Shown here: piece by piece, positions 1 to 11,400 of the stretch
Numbering within the stretch: the stretch's first letter is position 1
Layout: every line of letters begins with the position of its first letter
DNA from: Diprion similis
Taxonomy: Eukaryota > Arthropoda > Insecta > Hymenoptera > Diprionidae
Assembly: GCF_021155765.1 (NCBI RefSeq)
Contig: NC_060105.1
Location: forward strand, 6,446,001-6,510,000
Direction of reading: 5' to 3'
DNA: 64,000 nucleotides
Made by a program: the position numbers and the translations under genes
Notes under the pieces: generated by a model
The model's input: the letters and a program-made list of their open reading frames with translations, nothing else
What the model was told of the DNA's origin: nothing
Database searches by the model: none

Positions 1-863
1 TCTCAGACTTTCAACATGTAACTAGCAATTGTCTACCGAATTGGTCAATGACTGATTTTCATTAACTTTTATTCGTAATAATTTATCAATTTCACTTATT
101 CGAAAAAATATTTACAAGTAGTATTTTTGTGCAGAATGGTCTGCGTTTTCCACTGCAAATAAATTATATTTTTGAAAAACCACGTAAATCTAGCGTAAGT
201 TAAAAAATTAGTTTTATACGTCCGCTGCATCTTCGTCCGCAATGAAGTTATTAGCCTTGACTGAAGACTATATATTCAGTCAACGGTATGGGTTATGTAA
301 TAAACATATGTACACAAATTACATGAGGTACATATAGGAACAATCATTTATTTTTATCCTTTGATTAACTTCATCGACTCATTCTCCCATTATTTGCATC
401 AAGAAAAGGTTTCTAACTCTATTCCTTTTAAACCGGGTGTATGTTTATTGTGCATCTACTTGGATAATATTATTTTTATCGTTCCGATGGAGTTGGATTA
501 TCATTGCTGAATTTGGCTCAAATGAATTTGCGTAGATGAAAAGCATGCGGCGTCCATACGGGGTTACATTAAAATTTCAGTGCGTTCTCTCTTTGGTTCG
601 TCCTTCCATAGGCATAATAATATTCGACTCGGCATTGTCTGGGTACATACTCTATATTATCTTAGGTACACGCGGTGAGCGATGGTAACATCAGTTCTTG
701 TCACCTTTGCGTACCCACCGCCTACCGACTTGAGTTTGCTTGAGTTGCGGGTGCAGGGTAGACGCAGAGGGCGCCGCTTGACGATGAATTTTAGAGATCA
801 GAGTTCATAATCGGTTACGAAAAGTCCCATAAGGCTATCAGTCTTTATATATCCTCAGTCAAC
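1..863 (+). promoter_or_regulatory. Upstream/promoter region of the plus-strand feo-like copy; left outer arm of an inverted repeat
   Basis: No coding frame is seen here. Positions 53-863 are repeated almost perfectly in reverse orientation at 6165-6975. Sampled stretches (361-420, 721-780, 781-863) show zero, zero and one mismatch. A TCAGTC initiator-like motif lies at 855-860, right at the inner end of the arm, so this is plausibly the promoter and transcription start of the plus copy. The start of transcription is inferred from the motif only. Confidence 0.5.
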
Positions 864-2511
864 ACCAGTCGTAACGGCGAAATGTGTGCTCGCTGCTTCA
901 ACAAATCGTATTAATATATAAATTTTAAAGAAATTGCTCGATATTTTATACTGTTGACAGTTATTTTAAAAGATATATTCTATAACTTAATAATATTGTT
1001 TCAATTTTATTCTTCTGACCAAGACCAGAAAAAAACGGAAGATTCTCCACTTTGGTAAGTACAGTTCGTTATCGTCTTTACCAGCCAGTTTTTACACGGG
1101 CACGATATGTTGTCGTTGAGACGATTCAGAACTTCTGAAATGCATTAATTAAGATTCAACCGTCATGATAAATATTTCGAAAATACGTCTGCACCCGAAA
1201 AAGGCCGAGACCGCTGCATCAGACAAACTTTAGACAGTTTCAAGGAGTTGGACGCTGTAGTTGCCTGTGTGATGGCTGGTTTGATTCTCGTGAAAAAAAC
1301 CCACACAATTGAAACGAGAAACTATTACCTCGATCTATTCATTTTTATCAGATTACGTTCTTAATTTGGTATATGGGCTGAGGTGCCCATAACTGGTTGA
1401 AGGAAAAAAAAATGCGTTGTTAACGTCATGCGAATTTGAGGGGTCTTGTGTCACGACTGTCACGACTCTTTGCCGATTAATGTTTGCAGACCCTAGAGGT
1501 GTTGGCCGTGACGCCGCAATCAAAATAGGACCACAATGACGGGATTAGTTGGAATGTTGTCATCTAAGACCAAGTTATTTTTTGTAGTGTGTTTTGATTC
1601 TCATATCGTAGCATGGTAATTCTTCTACCATGTATGGGCATTGCGTTTGATGGACCAAGGTAAAATGAATGTGAAACAGCTTTGGTTTCGATATATTAGT
1701 CGGGGTGTAGCTTGGAAATGTAAAAAACGAACACATAATTGATAAGTAAACTCATGTGAAACCTTTCTTTTGCAAACTAAGGTACTTTATACAAAAGTAG
1801 AATAAAATGCAGTCAATTTCGATAAATATTGTGGTTGAGACTCATTGCCGATTATTAGGAATCCTGTAACTTCAATTTAGCTAATTTAGATTATTTGGTT
1901 TGCATAATGTCGCCGAAAACTTGTTTTACTCAAAAATGTTACTGTTCGACATTCCTTTGGGATTGTCATCATTTTAAATCCTTTTAAACGTAGTTACAAT
2001 TTTGGTCAAGTTGGATGATTTCTTGCAATAAATGAGTAATCAATCAATCAATCAATAAACAATCTTGTAATAGGTAAATTAAAAATAACCAAAGTAAACA
2101 TTGATCTTATAAATCTTGGCTAAACTTGATCTCGATGAAATTGGGTGGTTCATATTTGATAACACAAAAAGTGAATGAGCAAAAGCAAATTATCCACACT
2201 GAAAAAAGTTTGAATTTAAAAAAATGGAGTGGCAGTTTTTATAGAAGTACGAACTTAAGCACTGAAATTTCTTCATCGCAACATAGTCAAGTAGTCGAAG
2301 TTTTACTTCTCACTGACTCTCGTGCAACACGCTCATATTAAAATTCTACTGCAATTTTGTAATAAATATTCTTGGTTAATCCTGCCACTAATATAGTCAC
2401 GAATTGATCGTATATTTGTGTTGGTCGTTTCAAACTAAAAGTAGTTGAAGCCATTTTATGTGTTATTGATTATTTTTTAACACAACATTGAGGTGCTACT
2501 TATGTTTTCAG
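864..2511 (+). other. 5' leader and first intron of the feo-like copy
   Basis: A likely non-coding first exon ends at 1054 with a good donor (TTTG/gtaagt). The first recognisable PRC1 exon begins at 2512 after a TTTTCAG acceptor. No start codon in frame with that exon was found in the leader. The PRC1 family normally has only about ten residues before this point, so a tiny coding exon could be hidden in the intron, or the start could be lost. A short (CAAT)n run is at about 2040-2056. Otherwise I see nothing in this stretch. Confidence 0.4.
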
Positions 2512-5313
2512 GGAACCAGTGGCACAAAAGATCTCTGATTCGATTAGGGATTTTATGGGTAAGGTCGCAAACATTTGGGATGAGATAGGTTCTCCTCTTG
2601 AAACTAAGGAAATTCACTTGAAGCAAGTCTTCGAACATTTTGAGGTAATACTTTACGGCTTAACGTGCCTACCACCCACTGCCCCGGAATAAAGTTAGCT
2701 TACTCGTAACTTACATTCAAAATGCTGTTTCATATTGCTTATATTTTTGGTTATTAATTTATGCAGCTGGAAAAAAGTATAGTTTAAAGTATAGTTTTAA
2801 GTGTTGGTTCTAATTTTTAATGGGCGGATCATACAACAGGATCTCCAAAGTGCCATGCTTGCTGAAATGGAAGAACGAAGAGCACTGCTGGCAAAGGAAG
2901 TCGATCAACTGACGAATGAGGCAATTACCCTCCAAAAGGTTTGATTATTCAGTATTGTACATTTATTTTCGTTTTATTGTAGATTTATCAATCGTTTTAT
3001 CAACAATAGCTTTATATTGACTACAGTCATTTAATTATACCAAATTTGAATTACCATTCACTTTCGAACTCTGCTGATTTTCCTCGATCCCTTAAGAAAC
3101 TGCATAGTTGTATTGATTAGTTTTCACCATTTTGACATCCGCCCTATTGTAGGATCTGCAAATTGAAGTCAAAGTTGATGGATATGAAAACTTATCGCTA
3201 TATGAAATAAGAACAAAGATTGATCATCACCTACAAAGGTTACGGTCGGTTAAACAACAGAGGTTAAACTCCACCGAGGAACTTCTGAAAAAGGTTGGTT
3301 GAAGTTGAAATTCATGATAAAAAATTGAAAACCCGTCATTTACTCCCTGACGATTAGGTCTTCAGGTGTTGGATGAATTTACATTTGATGTAAATAATTT
3401 ATGATATTGTTAATAACTCATTTTCAGGAAGTAGATATTTGCAAGGCTCTTGGGTCTGAACCTATTGGAATGGTGGCCAAAATACCAAGTGAAACTGAAC
3501 TGAAGAAATTCAAATTATACTTGGAGAAAATTGAAGCTGAAAAGGTGAACGTTGTATACGATATTTTAGCCACGGTCATTTCAGTAATATTTGTCTCTAG
3601 CTTGTTATATAATCGTTCGATTTGATGTCAAAAATATTTGTAAATTCCTTAGCATCCCAAAATTTGTACCTTTTTTCTAATTTGGGTTTGTTTACTTCTC
3701 ATCTTTCAATCTTAGACGCGCAAGGAAGAGACTTTCAAGGATGCCCGAAGCGGTATAATCGCGATAATGGATGAACTACGTCTTACACCTGAAAACAGTT
3801 TTGAAAGCCAAGTATATAATCGCGGAGATTTTATTTACAACACCGTGAATATCGCGAAATTGAGAGAATTCTACGATAACTTGAAAAAAACGCTCATAAA
3901 TGCTAAGCAAGCGGCAGAGGACAAACGAGAGCAATTATCAAATTTGTGGAAATATCTAGCGGAGCCTACTGAAAAAGTTCAAGAATTTCTGGGTAAAAAT
4001 AAAGGATGTGCTGTCGTTGGGCTAAAAGCTGTGAGTTTCTCTTTAAATACTACGAAGATAACAGGTATCATTTTTCTCAATTTTTGTACTATATGCCATA
4101 TAAGAAGAAGGTCTGCCGTTGATAAGTAATGGTGGTTTTTGTAGAGCAATATTTGAACTTCTGGAAGAACGAGATAACATGTGGCAGCAAATTGAGAATC
4201 TGGAACAGCGTGCGAATGATCCCAATCGTTATCAAAATAGAGGTGGTCAACTCCTTGCAGAAGAAAAAGAGCGTAAAGTTATTCAAAAGGTATTTATATC
4301 AGAAGTAAATTTGATGCATTAAATATCAATTCTGAAGACTAAATGCTTTGTACTGGTAACTTTGCACTAGATTGAACAAAAGCAAGCGATAGATTACGTC
4401 GTTTTTCGTTCTTGCTGTTTTCGTATTTGTGACCAGCCTTGCAATAATATCATCTATCTGCGATGATAATATTGTAGTGTGATATTTTAATGAATTAAAA
4501 AAGTGCTCAGTCGGATTTATGTATCAATTTTTATGCATTCAGAAACTGCCGAAGATAGAGAAAGAATTGGAAGGTTTGCTTGAAGATTACCAATCGAAAA
4601 ATGGAAAACCTTTTACCACACACGGAGTACCATTGGCCGAAACGTTGAAAAGATCTTGGGCAGAATACATAGCAGCTAAACAAACTATGATTACAGCCAG
4701 GGTAAGCAAGCTAGTATATGCCCATAATTCTTTTAAGAAAGCGCGATTGTGGTAGCATATACATGGAAAAGTTTTCTTGAACACATTCATTTTTATTAAT
4801 CAAAATCGGGGTTATTACTTATTTATGTAAATATTGTAAAATATGCTTGGAATTAAATTTTCAGAAGCAGGCAAAAGATCACCCTACAACCGTAAAAAAA
4901 AACACCTTTGAGCGTTTCTAAACGCACACCGTCCGCAATGAGTATACGGCGTCCATCTCCTGCGAATTCCACACAGAGGAAACAGCAGAGTGATCTGACA
5001 CCTTCCAATCCCTCACGAAAAAGAGGTCATCGAAGTAGCGAATCAAGGAAAATGACAGTCAGCGCATCGAAAATTAAACGAGGAAGGGTGAGAGAGATTT
5101 ATTTTATATAGTTTGCATCTACAAACAAGCCTGCATCTCTGCGTTTTCAATCTGGAAAAAAAGAAATAATCCAGCATTTTACATATTTCCAATTTTCAGG
5201 TTTCAAGAAGAATATTCACTCGCGGAGATAAGAGTATACTAAACGATAACGAAAATCGTACGATTAGTCAAACAGCTTCCTCTTCGAGCGCGAGTATGTC
5301 CAGTTGGTGTTGA
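2512..5313 (+). pseudogene. feo: PRC1/Ase1-family cytokinesis protein (fascetto-like), disrupted copy
   Basis: Encodes a microtubule-bundling protein of the PRC1/Ase1/Feo family, which crosslinks antiparallel microtubules of the central spindle. Exons read from splice sites: 2512-2644, 2840-2938, 3153-3293, 3428-3544, 3716-4030, 4145-4289, 4543-4701, 4865-5087, 5200-5313. The family shows in the coiled N-terminus (GKVANIWDEIG), the conserved DPNRYQNRGG block with the following LLAEEKERK, and a Ser/Arg/Pro-rich tail. Three faults are visible. The exon expected between 4030 and 4145 is missing. Joining the flanking exons directly is out of frame and stops at once. A nine-A run near 4894 shifts the frame; eight As would restore the expected TPLSVSKRTPS reading. 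The last residues, from about 5270, overlap the inverted copy in antisense. No start codon was located. The functional feo is probably elsewhere. Family assignment is strong; pseudogene status is inferred. Confidence 0.75.
3420..4044 (+). repeat. Left inner arm of the inverted repeat
   Basis: This block, from the acceptor of the fourth recognised exon to just inside the intron after the fifth, is repeated in reverse at 5524-6148. Both copies are 625 bp. By eye the fourth exon differs at 2 of 117 sites, the intron at roughly 11 of about 171, and the fifth exon at about 42 of 315. Confidence 0.85.
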
Positions 5314-6164
5314 TATATCAAGGGCTTGAAAGCTCGACGTTCTTCGTCGCCAATTTGACATTGATTCAGCAGGCAGCTTAGATTTTGTACATACTTTGCA
5401 ATATTCTCATTCCTCTTCTGTTTGCATCTTTTGATTTCATCATGAAACGGAAGTATCACAAAAAATTGGCTAGACACAATACTTAACGACAGGTAACACT
5501 AGAGTGATGCTGAATCAAATCTGAAAGAGAAACTCACAGCTTTTAGGGTAACGACAGTATTTCCTTTATTTTTCCCCTGAAATTCTTGAAATTTTTCAGT
5601 CGGTTCCTCTAGATATTTTCACAAATTTTTTGATTGCTCTCGTTTGTCCGCTGCCGCTTGCTTCGCATTTACGAGCGTTTTCTTCAAGTTATCGTAAAAT
5701 TCGCTCAATTTCGCCATATTCACGCTGTTGTAAATGAAATTTTCCCCAGTATAAACTTGGCTTTCAAAACCATTTTCAGGTGAAAGACCTAGTTCATCCA
5801 TTATCGCGATTATACCGCTTTGGGCTTCTTTGAATGTTCCTTCCATGCGCGTCTACGATTGAAAGATGAGAAGTAAACAAAACCAAATTAGAGAAAAGGT
5901 ACAAATTTTGGGAAGCCAAAGAGTTTACAAATATTTTTGACATCAAATCGAACGACTATATAACAAACTAGAGACAAATATTACTGGAATGACCGTGGCT
6001 AAAATATCGTATACAACGTTCACCTTTTCAGCTTCAATTTTCTCCAAGTATAATTTGAATTTCTTTAGTTCATTTTCACTTGGTATTTTGGCCACCATTC
6101 CAATAGGTTCAGACCCAAGAGCCTTGCAAATATCTACTTCCTGAAAATTTTCCCCAGTATAAAC
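5268..6164 (-). pseudogene. Inverted partial feo/PRC1 copy
   Basis: Reading on the minus strand, this fragment has an exon at about 6141-6025 (EVDICKALGSEPIG...), its intron, an exon at about 5853-5538, and a further exon ending at 5268. The second exon carries an in-frame TGA where the plus copy has TGG (after REQSKNL). The last exon (KRCKQKRNENIAKYVQNL, then QIGDEERRAFKP) matches the PRC1 segment missing from the plus copy and ends at a stop right at the junction with it. The first three coding exons are absent: the promoter-like arm (6165-6975) joins directly to the acceptor of the fourth through a short insertion. It is a truncated, broken duplicate with introns, so it arose by DNA duplication and not by retroposition. 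Confidence 0.75.
5524..6148 (-). repeat. Right inner arm of the inverted repeat
   Basis: Inverted partner of 3420-4044. It contains the two shared feo exons of the minus-strand fragment. Beyond 5524 the two copies lose similarity: the plus copy continues with unrelated intron sequence, while this copy continues to the exon missing there. Confidence 0.85.
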
Positions 6165-6975
6165 GTTGACTGAGGATATATAAAAACTGATAGCCTTATG
6201 GGACTTTTCGTAACCGATTATGAACTCTGATCTCTAAAATTCATCGTCAAGCGGCGCCCTCTGCGTCTACCCTGCACCCGCAACTCAAGCAAACTCAAGT
6301 CGGTAGGCGGTGGGTACGCAAAGGTGACAAGAACTGATGTTACCATCGCTCACCGCGTGTACCTAAGATAATATAGAGTATGTACCCAGACAATGCCGAG
6401 TCGAATATTATTATGCCTATGGAAGGACGAACCAAAGAGAGAACGCACTGAAATTTTAATGTAACCCCGTATGGACGCCGCATGCTTTTCATCTACGCAA
6501 ATTCATTTGAGCCAAATTCAGCAATGATAATCCAACTCCATCGGAACGATAAAAATAATATTATCCAAGTAGATGCACAATAAACATACACCCGGTTTAA
6601 AAGGAATAGAGTTAGAAACCTTTTCTTGATGCAAATAATGGGAGAATGAGTCGATGAAGTTAATCAAAGGATAAAAATAAATGATTGTTCCTATATGTAC
6701 CTCATGTAATTTGTGTACATATGTTTATTACATAACCCATACCGTTGACTGAATATATAGTCTTCAGTCAAGGCTAATAACTTCATTGCGGACGAAGATG
6801 CAGCGGACGTATAAAACTAATTTTTTAACTTACGCTAGATTTACGTGGTTTTTCAAAAATACAATTTATTTGCAGCGGGAAACGCAGACCATTCTGCACA
6901 AAAATACTATTTGTAAATATTCTTTCGAATAAGTGAAATTGATAAATTATTATGAATAAAAGTTAATGAAAATCA
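6165..6975 (-). repeat. Right outer arm of the inverted repeat (promoter copy facing left)
   Basis: Reverse complement of 53-863, equal in length (811 bp) and nearly identical by eye. The initiator-like motif is mirrored at 6168-6173. In this orientation any promoter activity would point into the locus, towards the plus-strand copy. The arm ends where the match breaks off, at TGATTTTC on both sides. Confidence 0.85.
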
Positions 6976-8262
6976 TTCACTTAACCTTTCATATTTGATT
7001 TTCTGGACATTTTTAATTTATTAACCAAGAAAGTATAATATTTATGACCTGCGTACAAAAATTCAATTCCGATTTCGCATATCGGATTTGCGGAAAAGTA
7101 TATGACTTCTGTTTTTGATCAGTCAAGCGTCTAGAAAAAAAATTGTTTTGTTTAAAAACCTGCTTTTGTAAATTTTTGAGATAGCTTCAGGTATTCTGAC
7201 TAAGGAAGCAAAAACAGGATCTTAGTAAAATGACGGACTGTCAGTCTGTTGTACTTTCTGTCAGTGGGACTCAATGATCTCCAAATCAGAATTGCAAACT
7301 TGTTTTGATTACTCACGTTACATTTGTGGAGGTATTTTTTCTAGTTAAGCCCAAAATCGTCTTCAATCAATCATCCGTCAGCATCAATTGTCTATTTATT
7401 ATATCGGATTAGTTATTTCCCACTGTAAGTACTATATAAAGAACAAAATGGCGATTAGATGATGTCGATTCCTGAACGATCCATATCACTGTTGAAAACT
7501 GAGAGAGAATTTTATTACTGTGAGCGTAGCTAATTGTAGATACATAAGTGTATGTGCATTACTTGATATAACAGATAGAATTAGCAGCAAGTTATTTCCT
7601 TTTCTAATCTCTATATAAGATATAATGTTTATTTCAAACGTGTATAATGACGGTACTTGATAGTTTTTCGTTTGGTAAGCCATTAACAATAAAGTACCGG
7701 AAATATATTGCAAAACTCTTCGAGATTATTGTTTTCGTTCAGTGCGGTCGAGTAATTGAACTTGAAGACCTGTAAGGTCAGTACGAGTTTATATTTTCCA
7801 AGAACATGGCATTCTACACCGAATGCAACGTTGGTAAATACTAGAATGGCTCACGGTATTTAATTGTCGAGTGGTCAGTGTCGAGCCTGCAGCGCGACGA
7901 CGAGCATATCGGTTTGAATCATTCATTTATTCCTCCGTTGTGTTAATCTAGTAGATTTCGGTCTGCCGATCATTCTAGAGTCGAGTCAAGCGTTTTTTTC
8001 GGATTACCGACGCGCGCGTGTTAATTCCCGCAGGCTGTGCGAAATCTCAACCAACTCACTTTTCATCGAAAGCTAAGTATTTGACCGATTCACCGGTTTT
8101 CCGTAGTCTGGTCAGCAACATTGCCGACTCCCGATGGTTAAAATGGTTGTGTGTGATTGGAAGTAATTGAATATCTAACAATTGCATAGTATTGAATCCC
8201 AAAGTGTATCGTTTATACAGTCCAATGGTGGTAATTGATCGTTCAGCGAGCAGCAGCGCGAG
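6976..8262 (+). other. Intergenic; possible non-coding first exon near 7870-8262
   Basis: No protein-coding gene is recognised. A stretch from about 7870 (TCAGT initiator-like motif) to a donor at 8262/8263 (GCGCGAG/gtaact) is richer in CG dinucleotides than its surroundings. It could be a 5' untranslated exon of a plus-strand gene, perhaps the opsin 16 kb downstream. No splice evidence links them, so this is a weak candidate. Confidence 0.2.
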
Positions 8263-8391
8263 GTAACTATCTGTATGTTATTCTTTGCTTCTCTTTGTGT
8301 TTGAAACTTAGCGGTGTTGTAATTTGATTGATACATGAATAATTTATTCGATTATGTCCATTTATATTATAAACAAATATATTTATGTGTT

Positions 8392-8423
<32 letters not shown>

Positions 8424-11400
8424 CAAAAAAGGTAAGCTAATTAACACTGTCGGGTAAATGATTCACGAAGTGACACTAGATAAGCATTCTCGTGGTCCTA
8501 CGCGAAGCTTTGAATATCCCTTGATTTTCCCTACGGCCAGGTAAACGATGGTCATAGTTTATTGTGTGCTTACAACCCGCGTGCTTCATGAAACTTTAAT
8601 AAGTGCGGCGCAGCGGCCTCAATTGTACAGAGATTTATTTCTTTATGTATAAAAAAGTACAACTCCGCCGGGAATCGAGCTCGTAATTACGAGTTCCGAG
8701 TAACGGGCCAAACAGATTTGTTTTCTCATTTCCAGACCAGCTTGTAATAATTTCTTGTGTAAAAAAATTCACTAATTCCGTGGGTCGTCTCATCGGCAAA
8801 CGAACTTCCGTAAATATTTCATAACAAGTTATTATACCTATAGCTATAGATTATCGATCGTTACCTGCATAATACAAAAATTTTTTTTGCCCTTATTCCC
8901 CATGCTTAGCGGTCATGGATTGCAGATTATACCTCTGGGAAGCATGTTGGCTTCGCCCTAAAGGCTAGGCTTCTTAGGTAATACATAGATTATGTGTAGA
9001 CACTGTACACGCATAAACTGATCGAACGTATCGAGATTTATTAGCGTTAGGTAAGCCTTGGCATGCGCTGGTGTGTTTAGCCGAAATTGATCTCTTTATG
9101 TAAGGATGACAGTTCCGTTCCTGTCGTCCCTTCAGAGCTTCCCTTGTTGCCGATACGTATTTTACGAGGTATTTTCTGTACATTTATCAAACTTTTTTCC
9201 TCCCCCAACCGAATTGGTCGGAAACGTAACATTTGCTCCCACCGAAGACCTTCCAGCTTAACAGCTTCACTATATATGTATACAGGTACTACGTAACATG
9301 TGCACCCCTATTTGTACGCGTACATAGTCATACAGATTCAGGAATATGTGAGTGGATAGGACATATAATAGGACCCGGTATACGAACATATTCAACTAAC
9401 GAGGACTTGACTTTGTAAGTTACACCCACTTCGACGGAGACGTATAATTTTCAGAATCTCTTCACACTCGGTGTATGCCCTTATCTATAATTTATCTGCA
9501 TTATTCAGGTGCACTTCGTAGCGGAAAGTTTGCATCCTTATTTCCATTTCTTAGACAAATTCTGAAAATAGTTGAGAGATTATACATGCCACGCATCATT
9601 AAAATTATTCACGACGTTTTTCACGTACCTACCTACGGATAGGGTGCATATCTACTCTGGGTATACATAATCACTCGACTTGAACAAGTCTCGAGGCTAC
9701 GATATTGCATATAATCTCGTATTCGCCTCTTAAAGGGGAGAGTATTACTTTACGTTTGACGTATGGTTAAAAAATAAAAAATTAAACGCATTATTTTCGA
9801 AACAGTTGTCAAATTAGTTTATTGCATTAACGAAAAGTACGCACAAAAAATAAATAAAACAAGTCACACGCGATTTGAGTATGAAAGTTGATGCTTTCTG
9901 AAACCAATTTTCCATTGACTATCGTTATATAGGTAGATGTGTAAAGAAATGAACAAATTAATAATTTTTCAGCGATGAATAATTTTTCTTGAAAAAAAAA
10001 AATCATTGTTTTCAATTTTTAATACGTTTCTTTAAAAACAGGAGCACGGTAGGATCTTTGCAAATAACGATATTACTGGCATTTGAGTGGGCATTTGTTT
10101 TATCTTATCTGATCCGCCTTCATACTCCGTAATTTTTATTATCATAGGTTGTACATAGCCACATGGCTATCATCTGATTGTTTGAAAATAATTACTACGA
10201 CAGCTCGCCGAGCCAAGTCATCCTGGCGATTCTGTGTTATTTTTTTTACTCCTACATTTTCCTTAAAAAGTATGACACTCATATTTCATTTCTTTTTACC
10301 CGTCCGGTATTTCTCTACCTCATGTTTCGGATAAGAACGCGAAGAGGACTCGGAGTAAGGAGACGTGTAATAAAGAAAATACTAAAATGCAATGACCTGC
10401 TTAAGGAGGTTTGTTAGCTTAAAATCTACACTTTTTTGGTAATTGGTAACAAGGTGGTAGCACGTTGAGTGTTTATCAGATTAATGGTGAAAAATTTGGT
10501 CATGGCAAGAATTCTTCACAATTCCACTGTGAATCTGGTTTTCTGACGATGGTACAGTTAAATATTTATTTGTCCAACTCTGTAATGATATATTGATTTT
10601 GATGAAAAAAATAGCAATACTGTATTGACTATTGAGAGAAAACAATATCCTTTTCGGTGAATTTGCAAGAAACAGTTTTTGAAACCAATAAGTTATCAAT
10701 GGAGTGGAATTGAACAAGTTTACTAAATTTTTCACCGTTTCAAAGCCATTTGCGAAATGAAAAATCAACATTGAAGCTCATGTTCTTAAGGAACGATAAA
10801 AAATAGATAAAATGATATATAGAATAGGAAAACAACGTCTTTTCACCTTGAATCGTGGATAAAAATGTTTTGACTCGAGAACGCGATATTGTTTCTCGTA
10901 AAAAAAAAATCTATTTGGCTGTTTTTGAGGTAGGCTAAAAAATTGACAGGGTAAAAGCGTGTGATTCAAAAAATTGACGGTGAAAATTTTTGTGCGAGGT
11001 TTTCAGGACGTCGTACTAATTGACATAGAAAATCCTCGATGAAATAAAAAAATGTCACGGTCAACCGTTTATTGAGTTTACATGGACATATAATACACCC
11101 ATGAATTTAACGCGGAACCAAATCGCTTAATTGCTCACTCTGTAGTTAGCGGCCGAAACCTCATGGCTCCACCTATGACACGGTACGAGGTCTCTCGCAC
11201 ACGAATTGACACGCGAATGTGGATCAAGTGGACACAATTAGTCGCAGGTAGACAAAGTGGAGGAGATGGTGTAGCTTAATTGTAGGGACGAGGTATATTG
11301 TATAGACAATGTCGCGAAGCCTTGATCCTGCGCTTCTGCCTAACGGAATGCATCTCTCAAATTTCCCTCAGGTTAATCGGAGGTCTCAACTCTCCGAGGA

